A DNA stretch of 64,000 bases from Cerasicoccus maritimus (lineage in GTDB: Bacteria > Verrucomicrobiota > Verrucomicrobiia > Opitutales > Cerasicoccaceae). Positions 17,557 through 27,021 of this stretch are shown in pieces. The position numbers and the translations under genes were made by a program. Each line of letters starts with the position of its first letter. The first letter of the stretch is position 1. The stretch is taken from the NCBI GenBank assembly GCA_031296935.1, contig JAVDPD010000027.1, positions 1 through 64,000 on the forward strand. Reading direction: 5' to 3'. The notes under the pieces are model-generated. The model searched no databases, had not been told where the DNA came from, and worked only from the letters and a program-made list of their open reading frames with translations.

Positions 17557-20500
17557 CTATAAATCAGGAACGTTAGGAATCCCCTCGGAAATCAACCACT
17601 CTCGCGCGGCATACCAAAGATCGTTATATCCGTTATCTTTATACACCTTCTTCATCGCTTCCATCACTCCCCTAGGGTTTCTGAGCTTATTTGGAACCTC
17701 ATTGAGCGCTGATTTCAACTGTCCGGCAAGCACGGCATGCTCAGACCTCGGCATCACATACCCAGGCACAATAGCATTTGAATCGGCCTTAGTGAAGCCA
17801 TTTTCTTTTTTCCAGCTGTCCTTCAGGAATCCTAGGAACTGAAATTCGACTGAGTGGTGTATATCCGAATGGTCATCGAATTTGTCGCCGGCTCGGCGGC
17901 TCGGCTTTCCATCTGTGAAAATGATGTCTTTCCAGTCCTTCACGGTGGGAACATCGTCAATCGTAATTTTGCCTGCTGCCAAATCAGCATAGAGCGCGTC
18001 AGATTCTCCGCGGATGAACTTGAGCAACTTCGCGTCAGGCGTCTTGCCGACTTGCGCGTCTCGAGTTTTCTTGAGGGCAGGGAAGCGTTGAGTGCCGGGA
18101 TTTTTGGGATCCGGCGCTAATTTTTCCAAGCTCGCGCGGTGCTGGCTAATCAGACGGGCGTCGTCCAGATGAGAGGCTTCGAAAACGGCGATGATATCAT
18201 CGAGGCGGTTGAGGATGCTGCTCTTGCTGCCCGAAGGCAAATGGCTCATGGCCTCGATTTTTCCGCGCACCTGATTGAGGAAGTTGAGCTTGGTGGCCTT
18301 AGTCAGCTTGGCCGGCGGAACAATGGAGCTAACGACCTCGAAGAAAATACGCCCCAGGTAGTAACCCTGCATGACGGGTTCCTCGTTGGCGAAGGCCACC
18401 ACAGCGCCCTCCATTACCTCGCCCATCAAAAAGAGCAGCTTCATCTGCGGGGAGGTCAGTTTAGCCTCCCATGCTTCGCTAAAGTCACCTGCGTATATAT
18501 GGGCGAGAATCTCGCCCCGCGCGCTTGCCTCGGCCACGGCGAAATTATATAGGTACTCGGCCAGCAGCATGGCAGACGCGCGCACCTGAACCCAATCCAC
18601 CTTGTGCCTTGTATAACTATCCCCAAACGTCATTTCGAGGGTATAGTCGACGACGGCATTCGAAGCGATGACCTCGACGACGGCAAATTTACCTATGACC
18701 CAGGCGCCCTCGACTACCTCGACTCCTCCATCGAAGAAGCCAACAACGAATCCTCCCACGTATTCAGCCCCCGTTAGCTGTGCGTGCTCGATGACTTCGG
18801 CAGCATCCGACAAGAACTCACTGGTCACATCCCCTGGCTGAAGATAATAAACCGCCGGAGGAGAATTCTTCATCTTTACGTAGTAATGGTCGTCTATCTC
18901 TGACTTTTCCACCTGACGCGGGCCGTCTAGAGTTTCAACTGACACGATTTGGGCCAATAACGCGTCCGGCCCATTGACCTGAAGCATATAAAATTTTTGC
19001 TTGCCACCATTACCAGCCTCAATCAGCTCAACTACGCCCGGTGAGAAAGAGAAATCAGCGTAGCTGGTCAGCTCGTAATCATCTATCAGTCGATACCAAG
19101 TCTCCCCAAAGACATTGGTATCGGCGCCTGTTTCGACCAGATTAAACACCTCGTTCGCCATTCCAAAGGCTAGATGCTCCACCAATGTGACACTAAGCAG
19201 CTCAGTGACGCTATCGTTAAATCCTGGAGCTGAGTTCAGGCTGAGGCTAAACGTTACGTAGGGATTGCCTTCCGCATCCACATCGGTGTGTTCGAACGCC
19301 AGTGTATTTGACCCGGTTTCAGTCAGCACCTTGATATCGCTTGATCCGTCTATATGAGTTAAGCTGGCAGTGATTGTATCGGGTGAGGCCAAATCGAGAG
19401 CCTGACTAAAATCCAGACTGAGCGAGTAAGTTGGCTCGTAATACTGAGCTGCTGGACTAGGAACTTCCAATGGAGACGTGGCCAATATCTGTATTGAATG
19501 CCGTGAATAGCCGACAGCGCCAGTAATAGGATTCACCACACTAAATTCTATGATATTCTCCCCCTCAGTAACCGCTACTTCAGTCAGCGTTTGTGAAAAA
19601 CTGCCATCATATGGGTAGGGCCGAAGAAATGAGCCATCATCAGTCGATTTAGAAGACGAAACACTGACCGTTTCCTCCACTTGATTACCCTCGTTAACAT
19701 ATACATCCAATGAAGTAATCTCACCGTTTTCGCCAGGGGTGATATCACACATAGCGGAGCTCACTTTACCGCTAATATAAATATCTCCGACTATTTTCTG
19801 ATCATTGTCTATTGCACGGATATTCGAGATGGAAAGTGCTTCAACGGTAACCACAGGAGAGGGCTCGCCCAGTTCCATTGCTGCAATAGGCGTAGTATTA
19901 TTGTTTTCATCTACTTCTACCAAATCGAGGCTAACCACCGTAATAGCCACTTCGTCTGTAGCAATGGGTGCTGAATTGGCACCAGCGGTGCCATCAGGGT
20001 CATAAATCAAGCCAATCTCAATAGAATCTTGGGCAATTGAGGTGCTGTGCGTCACTGCCTCAAGGTAAAGCTCCAGAGTAGTTTCACTATCTCCTAAGCC
20101 TAATTCGGATAGCGCATAGTAGACTCCCGGCGCAACATAATCTCCAGCGTCGGGGTGACTTATCGGATTTACCCTTCTAATGTCTGCTTCACTCTTGGTC
20201 CAAAGGCGAATTTTTCCTGAAGCCGGTTCATACGTAAATCCGTCTGTGTCATCACCAGTTTTGGTGATCGCAGTTGGATCAGACGCGTCGTATTTGAATA
20301 TGACTTTCACCCCTTCAAGATTGGGAATTGTCACCAAGACAGGAATTAGGGGCGCAACTTCGTTTACGTTGTCTTCTTCTGCGTATCGCACGCCATCCTC
20401 CGAAAACAAATCTAATCCATCGGCAAAATCTGGGACACCGTCGGTGTCTGCATCCCCATTTGCCTTAAAGATAACCTTACCTGATCTCGTTGGATCAGGA

Positions 20501-23500
20501 TTTGTAGCATCGTACTCCAAATCCTCCAGTTGATTTTCTATTTTTTCTTCAGCAAAGGAACGTGCCGGGACTTGCGTGCCTTGATTATTATCCGAATCGA
20601 TATCAATATCGACCCACTGATAATTAAAGCCCTCTACGAGTTCTACTAACGGATCTGCTCCAACTGGAACTTCGCCATTCAGGGCTCTTGCGTAGCTGAG
20701 ATGGATGAGAGCGGGTTTCAAAAATTCGCCCAGCTGCACTGTCTCGAGATAGAGGTTCGCCTCAATGCGACCAGTCTCTGGATTGAGTTCAAAGCCATAC
20801 TTATCCAAATCCAGATACACGCCAGAGGGTATGAAATCGCCTGGGTTAGATGAGGCATTAACCGCACTGACATCACGTAATTTATCGCCATTTTTTGTCC
20901 AGAGGCGAAGGGTCCCCTCGTTCGGCAATTGATACTCGTAACCACTCCCGGTGTCAGTGGACTCCAAATCAGCTGGATTCGAGGCATCGTAGGTAATCTT
21001 AAGATTAATGTCATCAGAAAGATTAATTACTGTCGGCAACACCAAAGTTAGCTCGTAAAAGTCATCACTCTCCGCAAACTCATCCGTAGGCGTAGAACGA
21101 ACGCCATGCCCCTCAAATTTCCCAATCAAGCCATCGGCGTAGTTGGGTACGCCATCGTCATCGATGTCGCCATGATTGAGATGCAACTCGTCTTTAACCG
21201 GCGATATTGAACTGCGCGTGTAGGCGAGGATGTTTGGCTGAATAAGCTCTTCCTCATCTTCTGGGGGCTCCTCTGCCTTTGGCGGCTCTATACTAGGAGC
21301 CTCACGGGGCTCAACATGCTTCCCTCCTTCGACTGGCACCGTATCCCCTCCAGTATTGGGAAGGTCTTCATTAAAGGTGACAATATCCTTTCCGAGTGGA
21401 GGCTGGAAGTCAGGACCTGATCCGACTTCACATTGGACGCTCGCGTAGTAGGTGACGCTGACTTGAACGTAGTCGTTGGGTAATCGCTCAAGGCAATTGA
21501 GGAAACGGCGCAGATTGATTGGACGATGGTAAAATGGATTTTCTTCAGTGTGAATTTCCAGTGGGCCAAGTTCGTCATAGTAGTCATAGAAAAGATGCCA
21601 ATCAGACTGATTCCCATCAAACACCCACTCGACATAGGGGCGGGCTGCATCGCTGATCTTGATATCAAACCGTGGGTCATCAAATCCTTCAAACTCAACC
21701 ATGTCGGTGCGCATAAAGCCGCCCAGCACCACGGCGCCGGCATTGGCGAACCACCCTTCTGTTTCGGCGCCGCCGGTCAAATAAACATCCCAGGGGGCGG
21801 AGGGCAGGGGCAATTCCTCCGAGGCGTTCGGGTCGTTTTCATACTCGGGATTAGGGACCGTCGGGACGGGAAAATGAACCAGCGCCGAGGTCTTGTAAGA
21901 ATCATGATGTGGACTCTGCCCTGCATTGATCAGTACAAGGTTTTCCGGACAGACAATCGGCGTCAGAATGTTACGATCTGAGAGGTGGATAGATTCATCC
22001 TCAGAGTCATAAGGGTTGGTGCCATTTGCAATTTCAGTTTTATCATCCTCACCGTCAACGTCGCTGTCTTGCGTTGCTTCTGGATCATTGGAATCGGTGG
22101 GATCATACCCATAGCGAAGCTCGTCGCCGTCGTCGACATCGTCGCCGTCACTGTCTTTAGCATAGCGATTGGTTCCAAGCTCTACTTCACGCGCATCCGA
22201 GATCCCGTCGCCGTCACTGTCAATGAACTCAGGCAAAATCTCATCAACCAGATCCTGTAAATCCTCCTCATGAACAGTGACCAGGTAATCATTGGTCGTG
22301 TCGTACTCATCCGCATTATTTCGACCATCACCATCATAATCTTCCTCCCCTGAATGGTCCAGCGGATCAAACGGCAGGTATGGTCCCTCGGCGGGGTAGG
22401 GGTTATTTGCCACCTCCCAGCCATCCGGCATGGTGTCGTCATCGGTATCAGCGTCAGTGGGATCGGTGTGCCATACATTCAGCTCATCGTAGTCGGAAAG
22501 ACCGTCACCGTCGGTGTCTGGATTAAGCGGATGAGTAATAATGAAGCGCGATTCCGTAAATGCCAAGCTGGGATCCCCCTCCCGATTGGTAACTGTCACC
22601 ACAATCGTCCGGCCAAATGCCTCCTCGAGATCATTTAAAGTTTCATCAGGGCTTTCATTCCCGTTATCGTTGTCCGAGTCCACCAAGCGCGGGTTGGTCA
22701 GGAAGGCGTCCGGAGCGCCGGCAGCAGCAACGGGGACTCCCCCATCGATGATAAAACCGTAGACTTCCAATCCATCTGAGATTCCGTCACCGTCGCTATC
22801 CTCTTCATCTGAGGATAGAACCCAGGCCTGCTCGAAAAACTCAGTGACGCCGTCAGCATCGCGGTCTTTCAGGTTATCCCACTCCGGGTTTAGCGGGTAA
22901 GAAAGCTTGGCGATGTCAGCACTTGAAAGAGTGGCCTGATAGAGGCGAAAATCGTCGAATTCGCTGTTGATAAACGTGGATGGAACGCCACGCAACGCCC
23001 CCAGCCGCAGCGGCAAGCCAGCATCGGTAAATTGAGTTCCAATTGTTAGGAACGTAGAATTTGAAACGTTAGCAGGGAGTGAGCCATTGACCGATTCAAA
23101 ACCTTCGGGGCTGACCCGCTGGAGCGAGAGTTCGCCAGTGTCGCCGTCATAGACAACAGCTAAATAATGCCACTGATTAGCCCCAACGCCGCCTACTGAA
23201 ACATTGGCGAACAAATCTGAAGTTTCGGCAGAAAAAGATACCGACGCCGTTGCTGGATTTAGCGTCAACTGATAGGCGCCTGGCTTAACAAGCAATGAGC
23301 GCTCTTCTCCGATCTGTAATAAACCCGATGGATGGGTAAAATGGTCAACCCCATCGTCGCTCCACCGGTACCAGAAGCCCAACGTAAAGCCATTCGGATC
23401 AAGGCGTAAATCCGGGGCGTCCGGAGTCGCCAAGTAGCCATAGCTGCCCATATCGATAGTTGAGTCCTGCAACTTCAGCGTTTTCGGTTGTAGTTCATTA

Positions 23501-25920
23501 ATTCCTCCGAAGTCGAAAGAACTGGAACCATGGATGAACGCGTCATTGAAGGAATGCCTGTCCATCATATTGCCTACCCCAAAGTAAGGCGATCGATCAT
23601 AGACGCGGCCTTCATCATTAGAGTCAAAATTCCACCAAACGACCAAGTTTTCCAGTAACTCCGTCGGTTCTAATTCGCCCGAGTAGTTCGATAGGCTTTG
23701 ATACTCGACTTCCCAGCCATCAAGCAGACCATCGCCATCGCTATCGTTGTAGTTTGGCAGCAACCCAGCCTGCATCTCAGCAAGATTGCTCAGGCCATCA
23801 CCATCTATATCCTGCAAATCTACATCACTTACGATAAGGCCGCCATCAAGAGGATTACCGGGGTCTAATCCAAGGGCCAATTCGTAACCGTCAGGCATTC
23901 CATCATTGTCAGAATCAGTATTGCCAATGATCGTGTCGTAGTAGGATTCGCCCTCTAATAAATCGGGCATGCCGTCAGGCTCTGCATCGTCTGCTAACTG
24001 ACTGCCCAATAAAAACTCAGTGGAGTGCAACAGGAAATTGCGCCGCAAACTCTCCCATAATGAATCATTAATCAATGTCGGATCAAGGCCTCTGCTGATC
24101 TCATAGGCATCTGTCAGTCCCGTTTCATCATCCACCAGGGAGTAGGAGGATTCATCCCATACCATTTCACCAATCCAAGGCACGTAGCGGAATCGCGTCA
24201 CCATGATCTGCTGATCATTCTCGTCGAGCATTGGCGTGTCATAAATCACCAACGCAACTTCCTCCAGAATCACCCGCGCACTTTCAGGATAGGTTGATTC
24301 AAGGTCTCCCTCTTCAAATGCGTCCGAATAGAGATTGGCATTGTTGAAGTATTTTTCCGGGTATCGATCTGATATCGTGAAACCAGCAGTCGTGGATGAA
24401 TCAAAGTAGTAGAACCCTGGGTTGATTTCTGGATTGGGGATAGGCAATCCATCATCTCCGAATACCAGTGGATAATCCGAATAATCGCCAGGCGCGCGGT
24501 AGGGAAGATAACCCAATGGATACTCGCTACTCTCCGTGCGGGGGTCCAGATAGGGATAGCCATGGCTGTCGACAACATCCTGCCCCTTCCCCGGCAGAGG
24601 AACCGTAATCACATTTGGCTCAATCCCGATGGTTTTCGGCGCTAATTCAGAAACCAGGAAATCAAGGTCCGAATTAACGCTGATTGGATCAGAACCGTAA
24701 TGATATTCCTCGAGATTTACCAGCCCATCGCCATCATAGTCCGCCAACGCATCATCCTCTGGGACTTCATCTGAAGCGAGGTTTAACGCATCCAGCGGAT
24801 CAAAGCCATACTGTAGCTCCCATGGGTCTGGCATGCCGTCACCGTCCGTGTCCGGGTTAAAGGGATCGGTTCCGGCCACGGTGATTTCATATATAATCTC
24901 TAAACCGTCGCTATCTGGGTCGCCAATTTCATCGCCCGCAACGGTCGGATCAAAACCATAGGCAACTTCGTAATAATCGCTAAGGCCGCCGCCGTCTGTG
25001 TCGCCCACCCGAGGACAAGAACCAGCTGCAATCTCTGCGCCATCGAGCAGGAGATCGCCATCAACATCAGGATCCAAGGGGGAGGTGAAGTGCAAGTATT
25101 CGTCATAGTTCACCAAGCCGTCATCATCCTCGTCGCCCAACATGCTATGCAGTTGATCGAGTGAGCCATTTGCCACTTCCCGCTCCCACCAATCTGGAAT
25201 CCCATCCCGATCGGAATCAATCATTTTGCCCAAGTTGGATGCAATTACTTCGCCTCCACCGTGATCAAACTCCCGCACCGGAACAGTAAAAGTAAAATTG
25301 ATCGGGTCATTCGAACGCTCTGTCGGCCAGTAGTTATTCAAAAGATCGAAGAGGACATCTGACCGAATGCGCAAGGTGGTGTGATTGTAGGTGTATTGCG
25401 TTACGTAATGCTCGTATTCCTCCAGATAGACCTCATCGTGGGGGATAAAATCCACCGTTTGCATCGCGAGAAATCGATACTCCACACTTTGCGCTAATAT
25501 TGGATCAATGCCGGGCCACTCTGCGCTGGGAATGACCGTTCCGTCATTCGGACAATGGGCCATTTCACTTCTTCCAATTGAGTCGGGCAGTTCAAATGGC
25601 GAGGGCAACCTAAGGTCCCAATGCCAGATCTGGGTTCCAGCAGTTGTGCCAGGTCCAAGGACTAATGTATAAGTTTCATATTGGGTGTAGAGCTCATACA
25701 AAGGGAAGTTATTGATCAGAGAATCAAGATCCAAGGCAAGACCGGGGTAATCCTGCCCTTCGACAATTGTCGGGCCGACGTTATCCCCGCCATCCGCGAG
25801 GGCATTGCGCCCCATGAATGTGAAAAAGGAAAGGGTCACCAGAAACCGAATAGTATGAGCCAATCGGCGAACTGAAGGCATCTTGAGCCGCGTAGTAAAA
25901 AAAGAATTCATGCTATGCAT
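17557..25920 (-). CDS. Giant secreted TSP3/LamG protein with C-terminal HNH-like toxin domain
   Basis: About 2787 residues from ATG 25920. A GAGGG sequence lies 10 bases upstream; the GTG at 25941 overlaps the previous gene and is the alternative. A signal peptide opens the protein. From about residue 220 there are many calcium-binding TSP3-type repeats (DSDRDGIPDWWE, DTDGDGMPDPWE, DSDGDGISDARE). A LamG domain sits near 760-995. After residue about 1450 the repeats give way to beta-rich modules and a Pro/Glu stretch, and then a helical region. The last ~100 residues carry DIHHSVEFQFLG, DSNAIVPGYVMP and SEHAVL, a His-His...Asn...His arrangement like HNH-type toxin tips. The architecture resembles contact-dependent polymorphic toxins, with the putative immunity gene directly downstream. 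Confidence 0.7.
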   Translation of the reverse strand: MHSMNSFFTTRLKMPSVRRLAHTIRFLVTLSFFTFMGRNALADGGDNVGPTIVEGQDYPGLALDLDSLINNFPLYELYTQYETYTLVLGPGTTAGTQIWHWDLRLPSPFELPDSIGRSEMAHCPNDGTVIPSAEWPGIDPILAQSVEYRFLAMQTVDFIPHDEVYLEEYEHYVTQYTYNHTTLRIRSDVLFDLLNNYWPTERSNDPINFTFTVPVREFDHGGGEVIASNLGKMIDSDRDGIPDWWEREVANGSLDQLHSMLGDEDDDGLVNYDEYLHFTSPLDPDVDGDLLLDGAEIAAGSCPRVGDTDGGGLSDYYEVAYGFDPTVAGDEIGDPDSDGLEIIYEITVAGTDPFNPDTDGDGMPDPWELQYGFDPLDALNLASDEVPEDDALADYDGDGLVNLEEYHYGSDPISVNSDLDFLVSELAPKTIGIEPNVITVPLPGKGQDVVDSHGYPYLDPRTESSEYPLGYLPYRAPGDYSDYPLVFGDDGLPIPNPEINPGFYYFDSSTTAGFTISDRYPEKYFNNANLYSDAFEEGDLESTYPESARVILEEVALVIYDTPMLDENDQQIMVTRFRYVPWIGEMVWDESSYSLVDDETGLTDAYEISRGLDPTLINDSLWESLRRNFLLHSTEFLLGSQLADDAEPDGMPDLLEGESYYDTIIGNTDSDNDGMPDGYELALGLDPGNPLDGGLIVSDVDLQDIDGDGLSNLAEMQAGLLPNYNDSDGDGLLDGWEVEYQSLSNYSGELEPTELLENLVVWWNFDSNDEGRVYDRSPYFGVGNMMDRHSFNDAFIHGSSSFDFGGINELQPKTLKLQDSTIDMGSYGYLATPDAPDLRLDPNGFTLGFWYRWSDDGVDHFTHPSGLLQIGEERSLLVKPGAYQLTLNPATASVSFSAETSDLFANVSVGGVGANQWHYLAVVYDGDTGELSLQRVSPEGFESVNGSLPANVSNSTFLTIGTQFTDAGLPLRLGALRGVPSTFINSEFDDFRLYQATLSSADIAKLSYPLNPEWDNLKDRDADGVTEFFEQAWVLSSDEEDSDGDGISDGLEVYGFIIDGGVPVAAAGAPDAFLTNPRLVDSDNDNGNESPDETLNDLEEAFGRTIVVTVTNREGDPSLAFTESRFIITHPLNPDTDGDGLSDYDELNVWHTDPTDADTDDDTMPDGWEVANNPYPAEGPYLPFDPLDHSGEEDYDGDGRNNADEYDTTNDYLVTVHEEDLQDLVDEILPEFIDSDGDGISDAREVELGTNRYAKDSDGDDVDDGDELRYGYDPTDSNDPEATQDSDVDGEDDKTEIANGTNPYDSEDESIHLSDRNILTPIVCPENLVLINAGQSPHHDSYKTSALVHFPVPTVPNPEYENDPNASEELPLPSAPWDVYLTGGAETEGWFANAGAVVLGGFMRTDMVEFEGFDDPRFDIKISDAARPYVEWVFDGNQSDWHLFYDYYDELGPLEIHTEENPFYHRPINLRRFLNCLERLPNDYVQVSVTYYASVQCEVGSGPDFQPPLGKDIVTFNEDLPNTGGDTVPVEGGKHVEPREAPSIEPPKAEEPPEDEEELIQPNILAYTRSSISPVKDELHLNHGDIDDDGVPNYADGLIGKFEGHGVRSTPTDEFAESDDFYELTLVLPTVINLSDDINLKITYDASNPADLESTDTGSGYEYQLPNEGTLRLWTKNGDKLRDVSAVNASSNPGDFIPSGVYLDLDKYGFELNPETGRIEANLYLETVQLGEFLKPALIHLSYARALNGEVPVGADPLVELVEGFNYQWVDIDIDSDNNQGTQVPARSFAEEKIENQLEDLEYDATNPDPTRSGKVIFKANGDADTDGVPDFADGLDLFSEDGVRYAEEDNVNEVAPLIPVLVTIPNLEGVKVIFKYDASDPTAITKTGDDTDGFTYEPASGKIRLWTKSEADIRRVNPISHPDAGDYVAPGVYYALSELGLGDSETTLELYLEAVTHSTSIAQDSIEIGLIYDPDGTAGANSAPIATDEVAITVVSLDLVEVDENNNTTPIAAMELGEPSPVVTVEALSISNIRAIDNDQKIVGDIYISGKVSSAMCDITPGENGEITSLDVYVNEGNQVEETVSVSSSKSTDDGSFLRPYPYDGSFSQTLTEVAVTEGENIIEFSVVNPITGAVGYSRHSIQILATSPLEVPSPAAQYYEPTYSLSLDFSQALDLASPDTITASLTHIDGSSDIKVLTETGSNTLAFEHTDVDAEGNPYVTFSLSLNSAPGFNDSVTELLSVTLVEHLAFGMANEVFNLVETGADTNVFGETWYRLIDDYELTSYADFSFSPGVVELIEAGNGGKQKFYMLQVNGPDALLAQIVSVETLDGPRQVEKSEIDDHYYVKMKNSPPAVYYLQPGDVTSEFLSDAAEVIEHAQLTGAEYVGGFVVGFFDGGVEVVEGAWVIGKFAVVEVIASNAVVDYTLEMTFGDSYTRHKVDWVQVRASAMLLAEYLYNFAVAEASARGEILAHIYAGDFSEAWEAKLTSPQMKLLFLMGEVMEGAVVAFANEEPVMQGYYLGRIFFEVVSSIVPPAKLTKATKLNFLNQVRGKIEAMSHLPSGSKSSILNRLDDIIAVFEASHLDDARLISQHRASLEKLAPDPKNPGTQRFPALKKTRDAQVGKTPDAKLLKFIRGESDALYADLAAGKITIDDVPTVKDWKDIIFTDGKPSRRAGDKFDDHSDIHHSVEFQFLGFLKDSWKKENGFTKADSNAIVPGYVMPRSEHAVLAGQLKSALNEVPNKLRNPRGVMEAMKKVYKDNGYNDLWYAAREWLISEGIPNVPDL

Positions 25921-25933
25921 CGAAATTATACCC

Positions 25934-27007
25934 TCACTCACCTAATTGTATTTTATCCAATTTTGACTGTGCCGCATTTCGGATTCGATTATCCGACTTC
26001 GAGTTGCCAGCTGTAATCGCCAAAGCCCGCAACCGCTCACTGGCCAGAGGATGGTTACGCTCAGACCACTTCGCCAGACGACCGGCAGCAGCCACCCGGA
26101 CAGCGTATTGCGCTGAAGAATTCTGCGCGATATCGGAAGTCATCAACACATCTTCATTCTCGGGCGCGTCAGGCAACAGGCTCAGAGCAGTAATGCATGA
26201 AGCCGTGCATGCTTCAGGCGAAGCCGCCAGTCTCCTGGACGCCTTGGCCATAACCCCGCGCCCAAACTCCGGATAATCATCCGCCAAGTTATTTAGAACG
26301 ATCAGAGCGGTTCCCGACAAAGGGGAATCTTCCATAAACAAAGCCTGCGCCAACGTCCGCTGCATCGCCCGCCGCAACGGCATATCAGGATTACCGGCGT
26401 TGTCCCCGATTGGCCACATCGAGCGGTAATACTCCGCGAAATATTGTAAAACATATTCACGCCAAACGATGTCCTCAGACTCATCATGCACTATTTTCAG
26501 CATCAGCTTGCCCAGGTCTTCGGGCATGGGCGACTGATCCAGAAGACAAACCAACGCATCATTCTTATGGGAAAGGTGCTGAAGATTCTCAGCGCCATAT
26601 TCATCGACCTTCCTCACCAGCAGAAAGGACATGAGCGCAGCAACATCTTCGCTGCTGATATCCTCAAAGCGCATTTCACGCAGCAGGCTGTCTTTAAGCC
26701 TGAAATCGCCGTCATCCTCAACCAAGAGCTTCAAGCTCTGGGGATAATCCTCGACCGGCAGAGGCTCCGCGCCCAGCTTCAATGACGACTCAACGCCCTG
26801 CAAAGATGTTTTAAGTTGATTCTGCTGATTGCCCCGCCCGGGCGAAGCAGCGCTGGCCTCACGCTCAAAGTCACTGTCGCTATAGGCCCGCTCAAATTCC
26901 GAAGATGCGCTCGCGCCAGTCTTATCCGCAGGGATTGCCCAAAGAGATTGAGCCACTACGCTGAAGGTAAGGCAGGCAAGAAAAGATGTCCGTTTTATAA
27001 AATACAT
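25934..27007 (-). CDS. Exported HEAT-like helical repeat protein
   Basis: A 357-residue protein from ATG 27007, which gives a signal peptide (FIKRTSFLACLTFSVVAQSLWA). A longer frame to 27073 overlaps the preceding gene and was rejected. An AAGGG sequence stands about 11 bases upstream. The mature part is acidic and alpha-helical with HEAT-like periodicity (ISSEDVAALMSFLLV, DLGKLMLKIVHDES, YAVRVAAAGRLAKW). It resembles in style the membrane-anchored protein at 32136-33056. It lies 14 bases after the 1555-aa gene and before the giant toxin-like gene, so it is probably a periplasmic partner in export or folding. No function is recognised. Confidence 0.6.
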   Translation of the reverse strand: MYFIKRTSFLACLTFSVVAQSLWAIPADKTGASASSEFERAYSDSDFEREASAASPGRGNQQNQLKTSLQGVESSLKLGAEPLPVEDYPQSLKLLVEDDGDFRLKDSLLREMRFEDISSEDVAALMSFLLVRKVDEYGAENLQHLSHKNDALVCLLDQSPMPEDLGKLMLKIVHDESEDIVWREYVLQYFAEYYRSMWPIGDNAGNPDMPLRRAMQRTLAQALFMEDSPLSGTALIVLNNLADDYPEFGRGVMAKASRRLAASPEACTASCITALSLLPDAPENEDVLMTSDIAQNSSAQYAVRVAAAGRLAKWSERNHPLASERLRALAITAGNSKSDNRIRNAAQSKLDKIQLGE

Positions 27008-27021
27008 ATGCTGAATTCCCT

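Noticed and set aside
21526..21981. Open frames of up to 150 codons opposite the TSP3 repeats
   Set aside because: Asp-rich repeats on the minus strand generate long open complementary frames. No domain or start signal is present.
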